A DNA stretch of 64,000 bases from Acidobacteriota bacterium. Its GTDB lineage: Bacteria; Acidobacteriota; Terriglobia; Acidiferrales; UBA7541. The notes under the pieces are model-generated. The model ran no database searches, had not been told where the DNA came from, and saw only the letters and a program-made list of their open reading frames with translations. Positions 7,613 to 15,582 of the stretch are shown here, one piece after another (position 1 is the first letter of the stretch; every line of letters begins with the position of its first letter). Where the stretch lies: assembly GCA_003224235.1 (NCBI GenBank), contig QHYU01000141.1:1-64000 (forward strand). Reading direction: 5' to 3'. The position numbers were made by a program, and so were the translations under genes.

Positions 7613-8944
7613 TCAAGAGTGTGACGACGATTTCCAAAGCGAAGATTTCGCGAACACGCGGGCGAAGATCGCATCCACCCAGCGAAGCTGCCGCTGCAGA
7701 TCGAAAGTGCGGTTGAGCGCCGCCGCGTTCAGGAATTTGCCGATGCGCGGATCGGTCGCGACGCACTCGCGGAAGCTGGTATCCGACTCCCAGGCGGCCA
7801 TGGCATGCTCCTGCACCCACTTGTACGCCTCTTCGCGTGGCGCGCCCGCTTCCACCAGGTCCTGCAAAAGCTGCCCGGAGAAGACCAGACCCCGGGTGGC
7901 TTCGAGATTGTGCAACATCCTTTCCGGAAAGACGCGCATTTGGGCGACGATCTCGGTCATGCGCGCCAGCATGTAGTCTACGAGGATGGTCGAATCCGGC
8001 AGGATGATGCGCTCGACCGAGCTGTGCGAGATATCGCGTTCGTGCCACAGGGCAACGTTTTCCAGCGCCGCCTGCGCGTTGGCCCGCACCACCCGCGCCA
8101 GCCCGCAAAGCTGCTCGCAACTAACCGGATTGCGTTTGTGCGGCATCGCCGAACTGCCGCGCTGCTCATCGCCGAATGGCTCCTCGACCTCGCGAACCTC
8201 GGTGCGCTGCAAGTGGCGGATTTCGAGCGCGACTTTCTCCAGCGACGCCGCAACCACCGCCAGCGTGGTCAGGTACTGCGCGTAGCGGTCGCGCTGGATC
8301 ACCTGCGACGAAATCGCCGCGACTTCCAGGCCCAGCCGCTTGCAAATCTTCTGCTCGATCTCGGGCCCCAGATGCGCGCAATTCCCCACCGCGCCGGAAA
8401 TCTTGCCCACGGCCATCTGCGTCGCCGCCAGGTCGAAGCGCTCGAGGTTACGCCGGTTCTCAGCGAACCAGTTGGCAATTTTCAGGCCAAAGGTGATGGG
8501 TTCGGCGTGCATGCCGTGCGTGCGGCCAATCTGCGGCGTGTGCTTGAACTCCTGCGCGCGCCGCTCGAGCACCTCGCCGAAACGCGCCAAGCCCTGCTCG
8601 ATCAGCCGCGAGGCGTCGCGCACCTGCCGCGCCTGCGCCGTATCGACCACGTCGCTGGAGGTCAACCCGTAGTGCAGCCAGCGCGCCGCGGCCGGGTCCC
8701 CAATCGCTTCGCCCACCGCCATGGTGAACGCGATGACGTCATGACGCACGCGCGCTTCGAGCTCACGGATGCGCCCCACGTTCACTTGGGCGCGCTCACG
8801 GATGGCAGCGGCCGCCGCGCGTGGCACCTGGCCGGCTTCAGCCAGCGTTTCGGTGGCTGCGAGCTCCACCTCGAGCCATTTCTGAAACTTGTTCTCGTCG
8901 CTCCAGACGCGGCCCATCTCCTCGCGCGTGTATCGTGGGATCAA
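7613..8944 (-). CDS. purB: adenylosuccinate lyase
   Basis: The enzyme acts twice in purine synthesis, splitting fumarate from SAICAR and from adenylosuccinate. Its 443 residues belong to the fumarase/aspartase superfamily: N-terminal IPRYTREEMGRVWSDENKF, LTSSDVVDTAQ, the catalytic-His stretch IGRTHGMHAEPITFGLK, and the signature SSAMPHKRNPVSCE carrying the active-site serine loop. I start at a TTG (8944-8942) because it gives the family's usual N-terminus and follows a GGAAAGGAA ribosome site; an ATG at 9001 would add 19 atypical residues. It is divergent from the sigma-factor operon with about 240 bases between them. Confidence 0.95.
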   Translation of the reverse strand: MIPRYTREEMGRVWSDENKFQKWLEVELAATETLAEAGQVPRAAAAAIRERAQVNVGRIRELEARVRHDVIAFTMAVGEAIGDPAAARWLHYGLTSSDVVDTAQARQVRDASRLIEQGLARFGEVLERRAQEFKHTPQIGRTHGMHAEPITFGLKIANWFAENRRNLERFDLAATQMAVGKISGAVGNCAHLGPEIEQKICKRLGLEVAAISSQVIQRDRYAQYLTTLAVVAASLEKVALEIRHLQRTEVREVEEPFGDEQRGSSAMPHKRNPVSCEQLCGLARVVRANAQAALENVALWHERDISHSSVERIILPDSTILVDYMLARMTEIVAQMRVFPERMLHNLEATRGLVFSGQLLQDLVEAGAPREEAYKWVQEHAMAAWESDTSFRECVATDPRIGKFLNAAALNRTFDLQRQLRWVDAIFARVFAKSSLWKSSSHS

Positions 8945-9155
8945 ACTCTTTTCCTTTCCGGCCGGCTCGCTCCACGCAGCAATGCGCGTTGCCGTGCACA
9001 CAGCCAGACCCTAGCCATGTGAGCTTTCTTGCCAAATGGCGGGGAAATTCCCTACGCAATCATACCTGAAGTCCCGCGCTTCTTGGGAAGGAAACGCGCG
9101 GAATCACCCTGGCTGACTTGGATCGTCAGAGGCGTTCAGTCTGCCTACCCTTCCA

Positions 9156-9168
9156 CCTAACCGTTAGG
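9156..9168. promoter_or_regulatory. perfect short palindrome before the ECF sigma gene
   Basis: CCTAAC-C-GTTAGG lies 17 bases before the sigma-factor start codon, where it could bind a regulator or form a small hairpin near the ribosome site. No binding protein is implied by sequence alone. Confidence 0.4.
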
Positions 9169-9184
9169 CCAGAATTCAAGTCTA

Positions 9185-9805
9185 ATGAGGCGAATGGACG
9201 GGAGTGATGCGGAGCGAGTAGCGCAGGCCCTGGCCGGCGATCGGGACGCGTTTCGTGTCCTGGTCGAACGCCACAGCCGCAGCATCTTCCGGCTGGCCTA
9301 TCGTATGACCGGGAACGAGCACGACGCCGAAGAAGTCGTGCAGGAAACCTTTCTGAAGGCCTATCGGCGCCTCAGCCGATTTGAGTCGCGGTCGAATTTT
9401 GGCACCTGGCTCTACCGCATCGGAGTGAACTGTTCGCTTGACCTGATGCGCAAACGCCGCCCAGACTCCGAACGGCGAGACTCCGACGCCCCCGAAGGTT
9501 CCGAAGCCGTGCGCGAATTGCCCAGTCCCGACCCGGCTCCCGACCGGCTGTTGCTCAGCGCCGAACTGGGACGCCAAGTCGCGAAGGCGCTCGGCGCGCT
9601 GAGCCCGACGGAGCGCGCTGCGTTCCTGCTAAGGCATTTCGAGGGCCAGTCGATTGAAGAAATCGGCCAGGCGTTGGGTTTGCGGGCGAGCGCGACCAAG
9701 AACAGCGTCTTTCGCGCAGTGCAGAAGCTGCGCCTCGCCCTTGAGCCCTTCGTGCAAGTAAAGCCGAATGTAGCGGCTAGTCGAGCCCCGAGCCCAAACC
9801 AATGA
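9185..9805 (+). CDS. ECF-type RNA polymerase sigma factor
   Basis: This 206-residue sigma-70 family factor of the extracytoplasmic-function class directs RNA polymerase to a stress or envelope regulon. Region 2 is clear (FRVLVERHSRSIFRLAYRMTGNEHDAEEVVQETFLKAYRRL, SNFGTWLYRIGVN), followed by an acidic linker and region 4 (LGALSPTERAAFLLRHFEGQSIEEIGQALGL, a helix-turn-helix). The extra C-terminal tail after FVQVKPN is short. Its stop overlaps the next gene by four bases (ATGA), and that gene encodes a zinc anti-sigma factor, so the pair is an obvious sigma/anti-sigma switch. An ATG at 9194 is a possible alternative start. Confidence 0.93.
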   Translation: MRRMDGSDAERVAQALAGDRDAFRVLVERHSRSIFRLAYRMTGNEHDAEEVVQETFLKAYRRLSRFESRSNFGTWLYRIGVNCSLDLMRKRRPDSERRDSDAPEGSEAVRELPSPDPAPDRLLLSAELGRQVAKALGALSPTERAAFLLRHFEGQSIEEIGQALGLRASATKNSVFRAVQKLRLALEPFVQVKPNVAASRAPSPNQ

Positions 9806-10584
9806 CGCACCCGAGTGAAGAACAACTTATCGCGTATCGCTACGGCGACGTGTCCGAAACCCAGGAGCGCGCCGCAATCGACCGCCATCTCGCCAGCTGC
9901 GATGCCTGCCGTACGAGCTATGAGGCGCTCCAGCGCGTCCTCGCTGCCGTCGAGGCTGCTCCAGTTCCCGAGCGCGACGCCTCCTACGGCAGCCGCGTGT
10001 GGCAACGAATCAGCCCGCAACTCGATCAACGGGAGCGACTCGACTGGCGCGCCTGGCTGGTGCCGCGGCGTTGGGTCGCCGTGGGCGCCATGGCTGCGCT
10101 GGTGTTTGCGGCTTTCCTGGCAGGACGCTTCTGGCCGCGGCCAACGCAGCAAGAATCGGCCGGACCGATCCCCGTCCAGGTGCGCGAACGCATTCTGTTG
10201 GTGGCGGTGGGGGATCACTTGGACCACGCGCAGATGGTGCTGGCGGAACTGGTCAATGCGGGAGCAACCGAAACGTTGACGAAGGGCGGGGTGGACATTT
10301 CCTTCGAGCAGCAGCGGGCGCAGGACCTGGTGGAAGCCAACCGGCTCTACCGGCAGACCGCTACGCGCACGGGCGATTCCACTCTAGTCAACGTCCTCGA
10401 TGAGCTCGAGCGCGTACTGGTGGAGATTGCGCACAGTCCAGCGCAACTCTCCTCGGCGCAACTGAACGAAATCCAGCAGCGCATCGAGGCGCGAGGGATC
10501 CTTTTCAAAGTGCGCGTGATCGGCTCGCAAGTGCGCGAGCGGGAGAAATCCGCGGGGCAGATTGCGCCGCGTGGCAGGTCTTAG
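9802..10584 (+). CDS. zinc-binding membrane anti-sigma factor
   Basis: The 260-residue protein should hold the upstream ECF sigma factor inactive at the inner membrane. The N-terminal ZAS domain has the metal motif His29-x3-Cys33-x2-Cys36 (HLASCDAC). A single membrane segment lies at about 91-113 (WVAVGAMAALVFAAFLAG). The periplasmic part (VRERILLVAVGDHLDHAQMVLAELVNAG and two long helices) resembles no sensor domain I can name. Start ATG overlaps the sigma stop, so translation is probably coupled and stoichiometry kept. The release signal is unknown; the two HEAT-repeat proteins encoded immediately downstream are candidates for the sensed or controlled system. Confidence 0.9.
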   Translation: MTHPSEEQLIAYRYGDVSETQERAAIDRHLASCDACRTSYEALQRVLAAVEAAPVPERDASYGSRVWQRISPQLDQRERLDWRAWLVPRRWVAVGAMAALVFAAFLAGRFWPRPTQQESAGPIPVQVRERILLVAVGDHLDHAQMVLAELVNAGATETLTKGGVDISFEQQRAQDLVEANRLYRQTATRTGDSTLVNVLDELERVLVEIAHSPAQLSSAQLNEIQQRIEARGILFKVRVIGSQVREREKSAGQIAPRGRS

Positions 10585-10602
10585 AAGGGAAGGCAACGAT
10601 AG

Positions 10603-12033
10603 ATGATCCGAAAGATGAATTGGCTTTCTCGGACGTGGCTGGTGATTCTGTTGGCCGGGATGCTCGCGGCGCCGGCTGCCGCAAGCGGGCAAGCGCCCAA
10701 AGGGGCGATCCGCGTGCCGGCTTCGAGTATTTCCGACCGTGTCGCAGATGGCATCACCGGAGAGGTGGCAGGCAGCATCCACGCGGGCGACGCGGGGGGT
10801 GACGCGCAATCGCGCGAGGAAGAGCAAAGGGAGCACGAGCAGGAAAAGCGTGACCGGGAGCAGGAGCGTCGAGACCGCGAACAGGAAAAAAAGGACCGCG
10901 AGTTGGAGAAGCGCGACCGGGAGCAGGAGCTCTACGATAACGCTCTGGAAGCGGTGGACGAGGCCCGCTGGGAGAAGGCTGCCGCGAAATTCGACAAAGT
11001 GTCCAAGGGCGGTGGACCCCGCGCGGATGCGGCTCTCTACTGGAAGGCCTACGCGTTCAACAGACTCGGCCGGCGCGACGATGCGCTGGCCACACTCGGC
11101 GAGCTCGGCCGGACCTACCCGCAGAGCCGCTGGCTGAAAGACGCGAAGGCTCTCGAAGTAGAGGTTCGTCAATCCACCGGGCAGCCGGTTCGGCCGGAGA
11201 GCGAAACAGATGAAGACCTGAAGGTCATCGCCATTAACGGCTTGCAGCACACCGATCCCGAGCGCGCGGTGCCCCTGTTGGAAAAAGTTTTGCAGGGTTC
11301 GGGTTCGCCCAAGCTGAAGCAGCGCGCTCTGTTCGTCCTGGCCCAAACCGGGTCGCCACAGGCGCGCGAGGCGATGGCCCGCATCGCGCGGGGCCAGTCG
11401 AATCCCGACTTGCAGCGGAAGGCAGTGGAGTATCTGGGCCTGTTCGGCGAGAAGGAGAGCCGCCAGGTGCTGGCGGACATCTACGCCGGGTCGAGCGACG
11501 TGGACGTCAAGCGCTCGATCCTGCGCAGCTTCATGGTGGCGGGCGATCGCGAACGCCTTCTAGCAGCGGCTCGAGGCGAAAAAGTGGTCGAACTGCGCCG
11601 CGAATCCATCCGCCAACTGGGAGTGCTGGGCGCGCAGCCCGAGCTTTGGCAGCTCTACCAAAACGAGTCATCCGTGGAAATCAAGGAACAGATTCTGCAA
11701 GCGATGTTTGTGGCCGGAAACGCCGAGAAGCTGATCGAGCTGACGCGAACGGAAAAAGTGCCGGAGTTGCGCCGCAAGGCGATCCGCAACCTGGGTCTGC
11801 TGGGCTCGCAACGCGCGGGCGAGGCACTGGTGGCGCTCTATGGCAACGAGAAAGATGCTGAGGTCCGCCGCGAGGTGCTCAACTCATTCTTCTTGCAGGG
11901 AAACGTCAAGGCGCTGATTGAAGTGGCCCGCAAGGAAACCGATCCCGGCCTCAAGAAAACCGCAGTGCAGAAACTTTCTCTGATGAACACGAAAGAGGCT
12001 ACCGATTTCCTCATGGAAATTTTAAACAAGTAG
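10603..12033 (+). CDS. exported HEAT-repeat protein with charged repeat region
   Basis: The 476-residue protein has a signal peptide (SRTWLVILLAGMLAAPAAASGQA). A highly charged helix at about 71-110 is built from near-repeats of K/R-DREQE. A TPR-like unit follows (YDNALEAVDEARWEKAAAKF, ADAALYWKAYAFNRLGRRDDAL). Repeated two-helix HEAT units at about 205-475 fall in pairs such as KLKQRALFVLAQTGS, DLQRKAVEYLGLFG, ELRRESIRQLGVLG and ELRRKAIRNLGLLG. Such proteins bind other proteins and have no catalytic residues. It starts 18 bases after the anti-sigma gene and is followed 12 bases later by another HEAT protein, so it is the third gene of a four-gene operon. The actual ligand is unknown. Confidence 0.85.
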   Translation: MIRKMNWLSRTWLVILLAGMLAAPAAASGQAPKGAIRVPASSISDRVADGITGEVAGSIHAGDAGGDAQSREEEQREHEQEKRDREQERRDREQEKKDRELEKRDREQELYDNALEAVDEARWEKAAAKFDKVSKGGGPRADAALYWKAYAFNRLGRRDDALATLGELGRTYPQSRWLKDAKALEVEVRQSTGQPVRPESETDEDLKVIAINGLQHTDPERAVPLLEKVLQGSGSPKLKQRALFVLAQTGSPQAREAMARIARGQSNPDLQRKAVEYLGLFGEKESRQVLADIYAGSSDVDVKRSILRSFMVAGDRERLLAAARGEKVVELRRESIRQLGVLGAQPELWQLYQNESSVEIKEQILQAMFVAGNAEKLIELTRTEKVPELRRKAIRNLGLLGSQRAGEALVALYGNEKDAEVRREVLNSFFLQGNVKALIEVARKETDPGLKKTAVQKLSLMNTKEATDFLMEILNK

Positions 12034-12045
12034 GCGAGGTGCGCT

Positions 12046-13182
12046 GTGCAAGGAATGACCGCGACAGCAAGGCTCGGAGTCCTCGGTGCGCTGATGCTTG
12101 CGACTGCGCTGCCCGCAACGGCACAGCAGCCGCGCGTGGTGAACGCGAAAATGCAGACGCGCCCAGCCGCTGCTGGCCTGGAAAAAGAGCTTCACGCACT
12201 CCTGAGCGCACAGGCCGAGCCGGCGTGGACCGGCTACGCCGTGCCCATGATCGCTGGGCAGCACCAAATGTGCTGCTACAGCTCGGGTGATGAGTTCGCT
12301 CACGCGAGCGGTTGCTGCGGCCCGTGCCGGCTGGAGAGCAGCCGCGGCATCAACCTCAGTACGGACGAGCACTCTGACGCAGGCAGTTTGGGAACCGTCA
12401 AACTGGAAGGCCCTAATTATCTCGTGGCGCTTTTCCGCATCGAACATAAACGCGTGGACCGGATTCGCGCGTTCTCGGAGGATTGCCAGCTCGATGCCGG
12501 CGGTCTGCCGTTCACCTGGCTGACCAACGTGCAACCCGCCGAAAGCGTGGCCTGGCTGGCTTCATTTGTAACTGCTCCTCTTTCGGATGCGGAATCGGAG
12601 ACCACGCCGAACCAGCGCCCGAGCCAGCATGCACTGACCGCGATTGCGCTGCACGCCGATCCGGCAGCGGACCGCGCGCTCGAAGGATTTGCGTCGCCCA
12701 ACCAGCCAGAATCTCTCCGCGGCCACACCGCATTCTGGTTAGGGGCGGCGCGCGGCAAACATGGACTTGCCGTGCTGAAACGTATGGCGCACGAGGACCC
12801 CAGCGACCGCGTCCGCGAAAAAGTCACCTTCGCCCTTTCGGTCAGCCACGAACCGGAGGCGGTGGAAGAGATGATCCGCATGGCCCGGAGCGACCCGGGC
12901 TCGCGCGTGCGCGGCCAGGCGCTATTTTGGCTGGGTCAGAAGGCCGGCAAAAAAGCCGCCAGCGCCATCACCGCCGCCATAGAAAATGACCCCGAAACGG
13001 AAGTGAAGAAGCGCGCCGTTTTTGCGCTGAGCCAACTCCCGAAGGACGAGGGCGTGCCGCTGCTGATCCAGGTTGCGCGGACCAACCGCAATCCAGTGGT
13101 ACGCAAGCAGGCCATGTTCTGGCTGGGGCAATCGAATGACCCTCGCGCGCTGGCCTTCTTCGAAGAAATCCTCCTGCGCTGA
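12046..13182 (+). CDS. exported HEAT-repeat protein with N-terminal cysteine cluster
   Basis: The 378-residue protein has a signal peptide (RLGVLGALMLATALPATAQQ). Next comes an unusual domain at about 45-190 containing Cys76, Cys77, Cys90, Cys91 and Cys94 (MCCYSSG and SGCCGPCR), then HEAT repeats from about 200 (RGHTAFWLGAARG, RVREKVTFALSVS, RVRGQALFWLGQKAG, EVKKRAVFALSQL, VVRKQAMFWLGQS). The cysteines could form disulfides or hold a metal in the periplasm. I use GTG 12046, which has GAGG upstream; ATG 12055 is possible. It is the last gene of the sigma-factor operon and converges on the SIR2-like gene. Confidence 0.8.
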   Translation: MQGMTATARLGVLGALMLATALPATAQQPRVVNAKMQTRPAAAGLEKELHALLSAQAEPAWTGYAVPMIAGQHQMCCYSSGDEFAHASGCCGPCRLESSRGINLSTDEHSDAGSLGTVKLEGPNYLVALFRIEHKRVDRIRAFSEDCQLDAGGLPFTWLTNVQPAESVAWLASFVTAPLSDAESETTPNQRPSQHALTAIALHADPAADRALEGFASPNQPESLRGHTAFWLGAARGKHGLAVLKRMAHEDPSDRVREKVTFALSVSHEPEAVEEMIRMARSDPGSRVRGQALFWLGQKAGKKAASAITAAIENDPETEVKKRAVFALSQLPKDEGVPLLIQVARTNRNPVVRKQAMFWLGQSNDPRALAFFEEILLR

Positions 13183-13229
13183 GCGACCCTCCTCCGCTCG
13201 CCGCAACTCCCAGTCAACCGCAGCAAATA

Positions 13230-14447
13230 TCAAAAGTTCTCGCCTTTTACGAGTCTCGGCATGGGGCACAGCCGGTAGGGATGAAAGAATGTCGGGATGG
13301 GCGATCTCTTACGTTTGTTGAATCTTTCGAGCACCCCGGCTCTTCCCGACCAGTAAGCGATTTCGATTGGATTATTGCAGCGTCGCATTTGTTCTAGTTG
13401 CTTTAGTGTTTCCCCGTGTTCGTTCTCAAAATCCCTCTTCTTCTTAGTCCCTAGGTTGGTGGAAGTAAGTATGGACTCGAGCTCGTGTAACAATCCATCT
13501 TGGTACATCGCTGAAGAAAGTCTACCGTCAGACGTTTGACCCATTTTCAAGTGGGTGGACACGATACGATGACGCTCGCGCTGCAGGAATCGGAGGAACT
13601 GTTCCGAGGGGACCAATTCTTCCTTTTCGAGTCGCTCCCTAAGCGTCCGAATAAACATTATGTCCGTAGCCCTAAAGATTTGGATTCCAAGATCCCCCCA
13701 GAATGAAACTTGGTCGGCGGTTGCATTTGAATCAAGTGCATAAGGCAAGTGAGCAAAGTGACCGAGGGAGCCGTTTATCAGATCCCACACCTTCTTGAAG
13801 TCAGCATCACGCATGCTATATCCGGCGAAGAGAAAGGTCTTGGTCGCCATTAAGTCTTTCATCTTATTAAAAATGAGCGGATTTCGACCCATACACTCGT
13901 CATAGTCGCCTTGCGTAGCGACGATTGAATATGGGCGTGTGATGCATCCGTGAATCTTTAGCACTTGACGCTTGTTGTCGTCCCAAAATGCTAAGTCACG
14001 GTCCTCTACCATCGGTACTAGCACATCCAGGGATCTCTCAAGAAAAGGGTCCCAGTTCGTCGTTACGAATCTATTGAAATAAGGAATCTCGGCGAGCGAA
14101 TCCGTGAACATCGTTGCGGTGTGATTGTCCTCACCCCGAACGCAAAAGATTTCTATCCTCGAAAGCGCCTCTCGAATCAGACGGTTGTGGTGTCCACCGT
14201 CCATCCGGTCACAAAAATACTGCATCAATTCAGGGAATGAAGGACTGCCTCCAGAGAACTGGGCAATCTCCTTTATGTGCTCGTAATACGTCTTCCGGCC
14301 ATGACTAGGGCGCTCGGTCGTACTCCCAGCCCCAAGGAACACCACACAACCTTCCTTCAGGATATCGTCGTAAATCCGTGAGACTAGCTCTTTCGCAATC
14401 GCGTGAGGGTCTTGAGCCGCTTTAACGGCAGCTCTACCTTTTGGCAT
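13230..14447 (-). CDS. SIR2-like (SIR2_2) domain protein, probable defence NADase
   Basis: The 405-residue protein has the nucleotide-binding marks of the SIR2 fold: VVFLGAGS (about 35-42), VTTNWDPFLE (128-137, with the conserved Asn), LKIHGC (163-168, with the catalytic-type His166) and FLFAGYSMRDADF (about 208-220). This is the pattern of bacterial SIR2-like antiviral NADases rather than protein deacetylases, which carry a four-Cys zinc module that is absent here. Residues from about 250 to the end match nothing I recognise and may sense the trigger. The gene and its flanks are visibly poorer in G and C than the neighbours, which suggests recent transfer. No HerA, Argonaute, TIR or other partner gene adjoins it. 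Confidence 0.8.
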   Translation of the reverse strand: MPKGRAAVKAAQDPHAIAKELVSRIYDDILKEGCVVFLGAGSTTERPSHGRKTYYEHIKEIAQFSGGSPSFPELMQYFCDRMDGGHHNRLIREALSRIEIFCVRGEDNHTATMFTDSLAEIPYFNRFVTTNWDPFLERSLDVLVPMVEDRDLAFWDDNKRQVLKIHGCITRPYSIVATQGDYDECMGRNPLIFNKMKDLMATKTFLFAGYSMRDADFKKVWDLINGSLGHFAHLPYALDSNATADQVSFWGDLGIQIFRATDIMFIRTLRERLEKEELVPSEQFLRFLQRERHRIVSTHLKMGQTSDGRLSSAMYQDGLLHELESILTSTNLGTKKKRDFENEHGETLKQLEQMRRCNNPIEIAYWSGRAGVLERFNKRKRSPIPTFFHPYRLCPMPRLVKGENF

Positions 14448-14620
14448 CGCACCGGACCTGTTCAGATGATGTAACTAGCAAGTTAATCTGATCCACTTCG
14501 ATGGTTAATCCTCAAGCACCTCACTACACCTATCACTAGTACACCTTGACGGATGCGAAACCGCAGCTTATTCATGAGAAACGCCCTTCCCGAACAGTGG
14601 CCACATACCCGTAGGTTTTG

Positions 14621-15502
14621 CTACAGGACGAGAGGGCCTAGCGGGACGCGCTGCGAGGCCACGAGCAACTCCCCGCGAAAAGCGGTTGGGGCCGGGCGGC
14701 GCCCCAGGGCTTCTTCGGCACAGATGCGGGCAACGTCGGGGTTGTTATTGTTCTCCGAGAGATGGGCCAGCACCAGGTAGCGCGGGGCCGCATCGAAGCC
14801 TTCGGGGTCGGCGAGGAACTCGCTGACGCAATGATTGGAGAGGTGCCCCGTGCGGCTCATCACCCGTTGCTTGACGTACCACGGATAGGGACCCACCTTG
14901 AGCATTTCGAGGTCGTGATTCGATTCCAGGATCAGGCAATCGGAGTCGCGCAAGTGGTGCTTAACCAGCTCGGGCAGATAGCCGAGGTCGGTCACGAGCG
15001 CCACCTTGGCGCCGTTGGCGCGGAAGGTGAAGCCCACCGGGTCAGCCGCGTCGTGCGGAATCGAAAACGCAGCCACTTCAATATCGCCGATGGGGAAGCG
15101 CTGCCCGGCGCGAATGTACTGGACGCGGTTGATGCGTTTGGCTGAGCCCTCGGGCAGGAGACGCCGCGCTTCTTCGTGGGTCGGCTCGGTCAGATAGACC
15201 GCCGTGCGCCACTGGGCCAGGACCTGCGGCAGGCCGCCAATGTGGTCGGCGTGCTCGTGGGAAATGAGAATACCGTCGAGCCGGTCAACGCGCTTTTCGA
15301 CTGCGGCCAAGCGCCGCAGCGTTTCCCTTTTCCCCAGACCAGCGTCGATTAGCAGGCGCGTCTGGGTAGTTTCGAGCAAGGTGATGTTGCCCGAGCTGCC
15401 CGACGCCAGTATCGAAACTCGAAACGTGGTCCGCGCCCCCAGTCCCGCAACCGCTGCCACACAGGTTTTTAGGATAATCGCAAAGCGCAGCGGCGGCGTC
15501 AA
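14621..15502 (-). CDS. MBL-fold metallohydrolase (YycJ/WalJ-like)
   Basis: This metallo-beta-lactamase-fold enzyme has the opening strand VSILASGSSGN typical of the YycJ group and the zinc motif ISHEHADHIGGL. Later ligands lie in FSIPHDAADPVGF, VTDLGYL and RTGHLSNH. Relatives act on nucleic acids or are linked to cell-wall and DNA-damage responses; the substrate here is not known. At 293 residues it carries about 28 residues before the normal start (FRVSILASG), so the true start may lie inside, for example a GTG near 15460. It sits between the SIR2-like gene and the M16 protease, all on the minus strand. Confidence 0.85.
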   Translation of the reverse strand: MTPPLRFAIILKTCVAAVAGLGARTTFRVSILASGSSGNITLLETTQTRLLIDAGLGKRETLRRLAAVEKRVDRLDGILISHEHADHIGGLPQVLAQWRTAVYLTEPTHEEARRLLPEGSAKRINRVQYIRAGQRFPIGDIEVAAFSIPHDAADPVGFTFRANGAKVALVTDLGYLPELVKHHLRDSDCLILESNHDLEMLKVGPYPWYVKQRVMSRTGHLSNHCVSEFLADPEGFDAAPRYLVLAHLSENNNNPDVARICAEEALGRRPAPTAFRGELLVASQRVPLGPLVL

Positions 15503-15582
15503 TGGTTTTGAGGCGCCAGACTGACCCGAGGTAGAGATTCGCTGACAAGATCCACCGGCGCTGGCCAGAGGGTTGTGGGAGC

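Noticed and set aside
7805-9022. Long plus-strand frame of 405 codons
   Set aside because: It lies antisense to purB, has a His/Arg-rich composition typical of reverse-strand reading of GC-rich genes, and matches no family.
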